Assembly: GCF_019891175.1 (NCBI RefSeq)
Contig: NZ_CP072600.1
Coordinates: 4,402,001 to 4,466,000 of the forward strand
From: Leptothermofonsia sichuanensis E412
GTDB lineage: Bacteria; Cyanobacteriota; Cyanobacteriia; Leptolyngbyales; Leptolyngbyaceae
DNA: 64,000 nucleotides
Direction: 5' to 3'
The translations under genes and the position numbers were made by a program. The first letter of the stretch is position 1. Each line of letters opens with the position of its first letter. Shown piece after piece: positions 63,108-64,000 of the stretch. A model generated the notes under the pieces. It was not told where the DNA came from, made no database searches, and saw only the letters and a list, made by a program, of their open reading frames with translations.

Positions 63108-64000
63108 GTGACGCTTTGCCACAGTACTCAAGTGCTGAGGACTATTATCAGGCCGGGTTAGCGGCGTTAGAAAATTGGTCTACCCACCAGGATGCGATCG
63201 CTCTGTTTCAGCAGGCCGTTGAGCTAGATCCCGAACACCTGGATGCCTGGTACGCGCTAGCCAAACAGCAGCAAGAAACCGCAAACTATGCTGAAGCGTT
63301 GGCTGCCTGCGATCGCATCCTCACCCTAAACCCAGACCATAGCCAAGCCTGGGCTTGCCGAGCGGCAGCACTGCATGACCTCCAACGGTTTGCAGAAGCC
63401 ATCGATAGCTACGAACGGGCACTCGCAGGGTTTGCTGATTTACCAGATGTTGAGTTGTTGGACCACTGTAGTCTGTGGGCAAACCGGGGGAGTCTCTTGG
63501 CTCACCTAGGGCGACCAGAAGACGCGATCGCCAGCTATGACGAGGCGATCGCCCTTTTAGAAGCAGAAGACGATCCAGAAAACGACCAGGCATTGGGGTC
63601 TTATTACGGAGACAAGGGCAATATCCTTTTCAGCCTGGAGCGATATGTAGAGGCCATTGATACCTACAACCAGGCGATCTTTCTGGAGGCAACCGCCCAG
63701 GAAAATCGCAATAAAGCCTATGTTCTTCTAGGGCAAGAACAGAAACTTCTAGATGCCTATGATCAACAGCTTAACGACTTTCCTGAAGCCGATAATAGCC
63801 CTAACCAACATGGCGAAACTCCAGATTGGATCTGGAGACAAAAAGGCGATGTTTTGATGCAAGCTGAGCGCTATGAAGAAGCACTGGTCGCCTATCAAAA
63901 AGCCTTTGAATTGAACCCCAATTGGCATGATTTAGCCATTAATGATGCCTTAGAAAAGTTGAATTATCCAGAACATGAAGTCTTTGCGTTGCTATTAGAA
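63104..64000 (+). CDS. TPR repeat protein, cut by the window end
   Basis: At least 299 residues, open to the last base. MSDALPQYSSAEDYYQAGLA, then repeats of the TPR type: HQDAIALFQQAVELDPEHLD, NYAEALAACDRILTLNPDHS, RFAEAIDSYERALAG, RPEDAIASYDEAIALLE, RYEEALVAYQKAFELNPNWH. No signal peptide. Starts within the stop of the VOC gene (ATGA), so it belongs to the same unit. Probably a protein-binding scaffold; partner unknown. Confidence 0.9.
   Translation, partial: MSDALPQYSSAEDYYQAGLAALENWSTHQDAIALFQQAVELDPEHLDAWYALAKQQQETANYAEALAACDRILTLNPDHSQAWACRAAALHDLQRFAEAIDSYERALAGFADLPDVELLDHCSLWANRGSLLAHLGRPEDAIASYDEAIALLEAEDDPENDQALGSYYGDKGNILFSLERYVEAIDTYNQAIFLEATAQENRNKAYVLLGQEQKLLDAYDQQLNDFPEADNSPNQHGETPDWIWRQKGDVLMQAERYEEALVAYQKAFELNPNWHDLAINDALEKLNYPEHEVFALLLE

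Overview
The window is cyanobacterial chromosome. It carries a form IB Rubisco operon with the cyanobacterial gene order rbcL-rbcX-rbcS, the response regulator RpaB (Ycf27), FtsH and ClpB of cyanobacterial type, an HpsJ-like protein next to a cyanoexosortase, cyanobacteria-restricted families (DUF3598, DUF3172) and many GCGATCGC (HIP1) octamers. A filamentous Leptolyngbya/Oscillatoria-type organism is plausible; this is inference, not shown by the sequence.

Layout. (1) 62-5498 is a Russian-doll nest of insertion sequences: three IS4-family copies, three full or broken IS630-family elements inserted into one another at TA dinucleotides, a fourth IS630 remnant and an IS110 remnant. (2) 5.6-12.7 kb is decayed accessory DNA: two broken copies of the start of a type III-like DNA methyltransferase, a DUF29 gene, an IS630 element split by an IS1 element with a 9-bp target duplication, an intact IS630, an IS256 and an IS66 remnant. 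(3) 12.8-21.8 kb is core DNA: SemiSWEET, rhomboid protease, FMN reductase, TPR protein, DUF3598, FtsX, rbcLXS. It lies between 792-bp inverted repeats (10190-10981 and 21775-22566), each carrying the same IS630 copy at the same site. (4) 22.0-23.8 kb is a second IS patch. (5) 23.9-54.3 kb is about 30 kb with no insertion sequence: a flotillin pair with an NfeD-like protein, RadA, RpaB, cysteine desulfurase, FtsH, HpsJ/cyanoexosortase, nucleoside hydrolase, fatty acid hydroxylase, ClpB, a two-gene phosphorelay, two Uma2 nucleases, an RND pump and a quinone oxidoreductase. (6) 54.3-64 kb is accessory again: an orphan gene between a 41-bp tandem repeat and an attC-like palindrome, an IS4 carrying an IS630, AraC with a divergent methyltransferase, and a cluster of small orphan enzymes, the first split by an IS630.

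Two themes stand out. First, five of six IS630 types, and the IS1, join their two frames by a -1 shift on an A7-A9 run. Second, dispersed 'intergenic' repeats have entered reading frames in several unrelated genes (RadA, an RND transporter, a VOC protein, a TPR protein N-terminus, the ClpB C-terminus, the SemiSWEET tail, an IS256 transposase). No CRISPR array, rRNA or complete tRNA gene was seen; one tRNA-Pro 3' half is present.

Working relations: rbcX encodes the assembly chaperone of the flanking Rubisco subunits; the two flotillins and NfeD form a likely membrane-microdomain operon; HpsJ and the exosortase form a likely protein-sorting/exopolysaccharide pair; the two sensor/regulator genes overlap by 4 bases and probably signal together.
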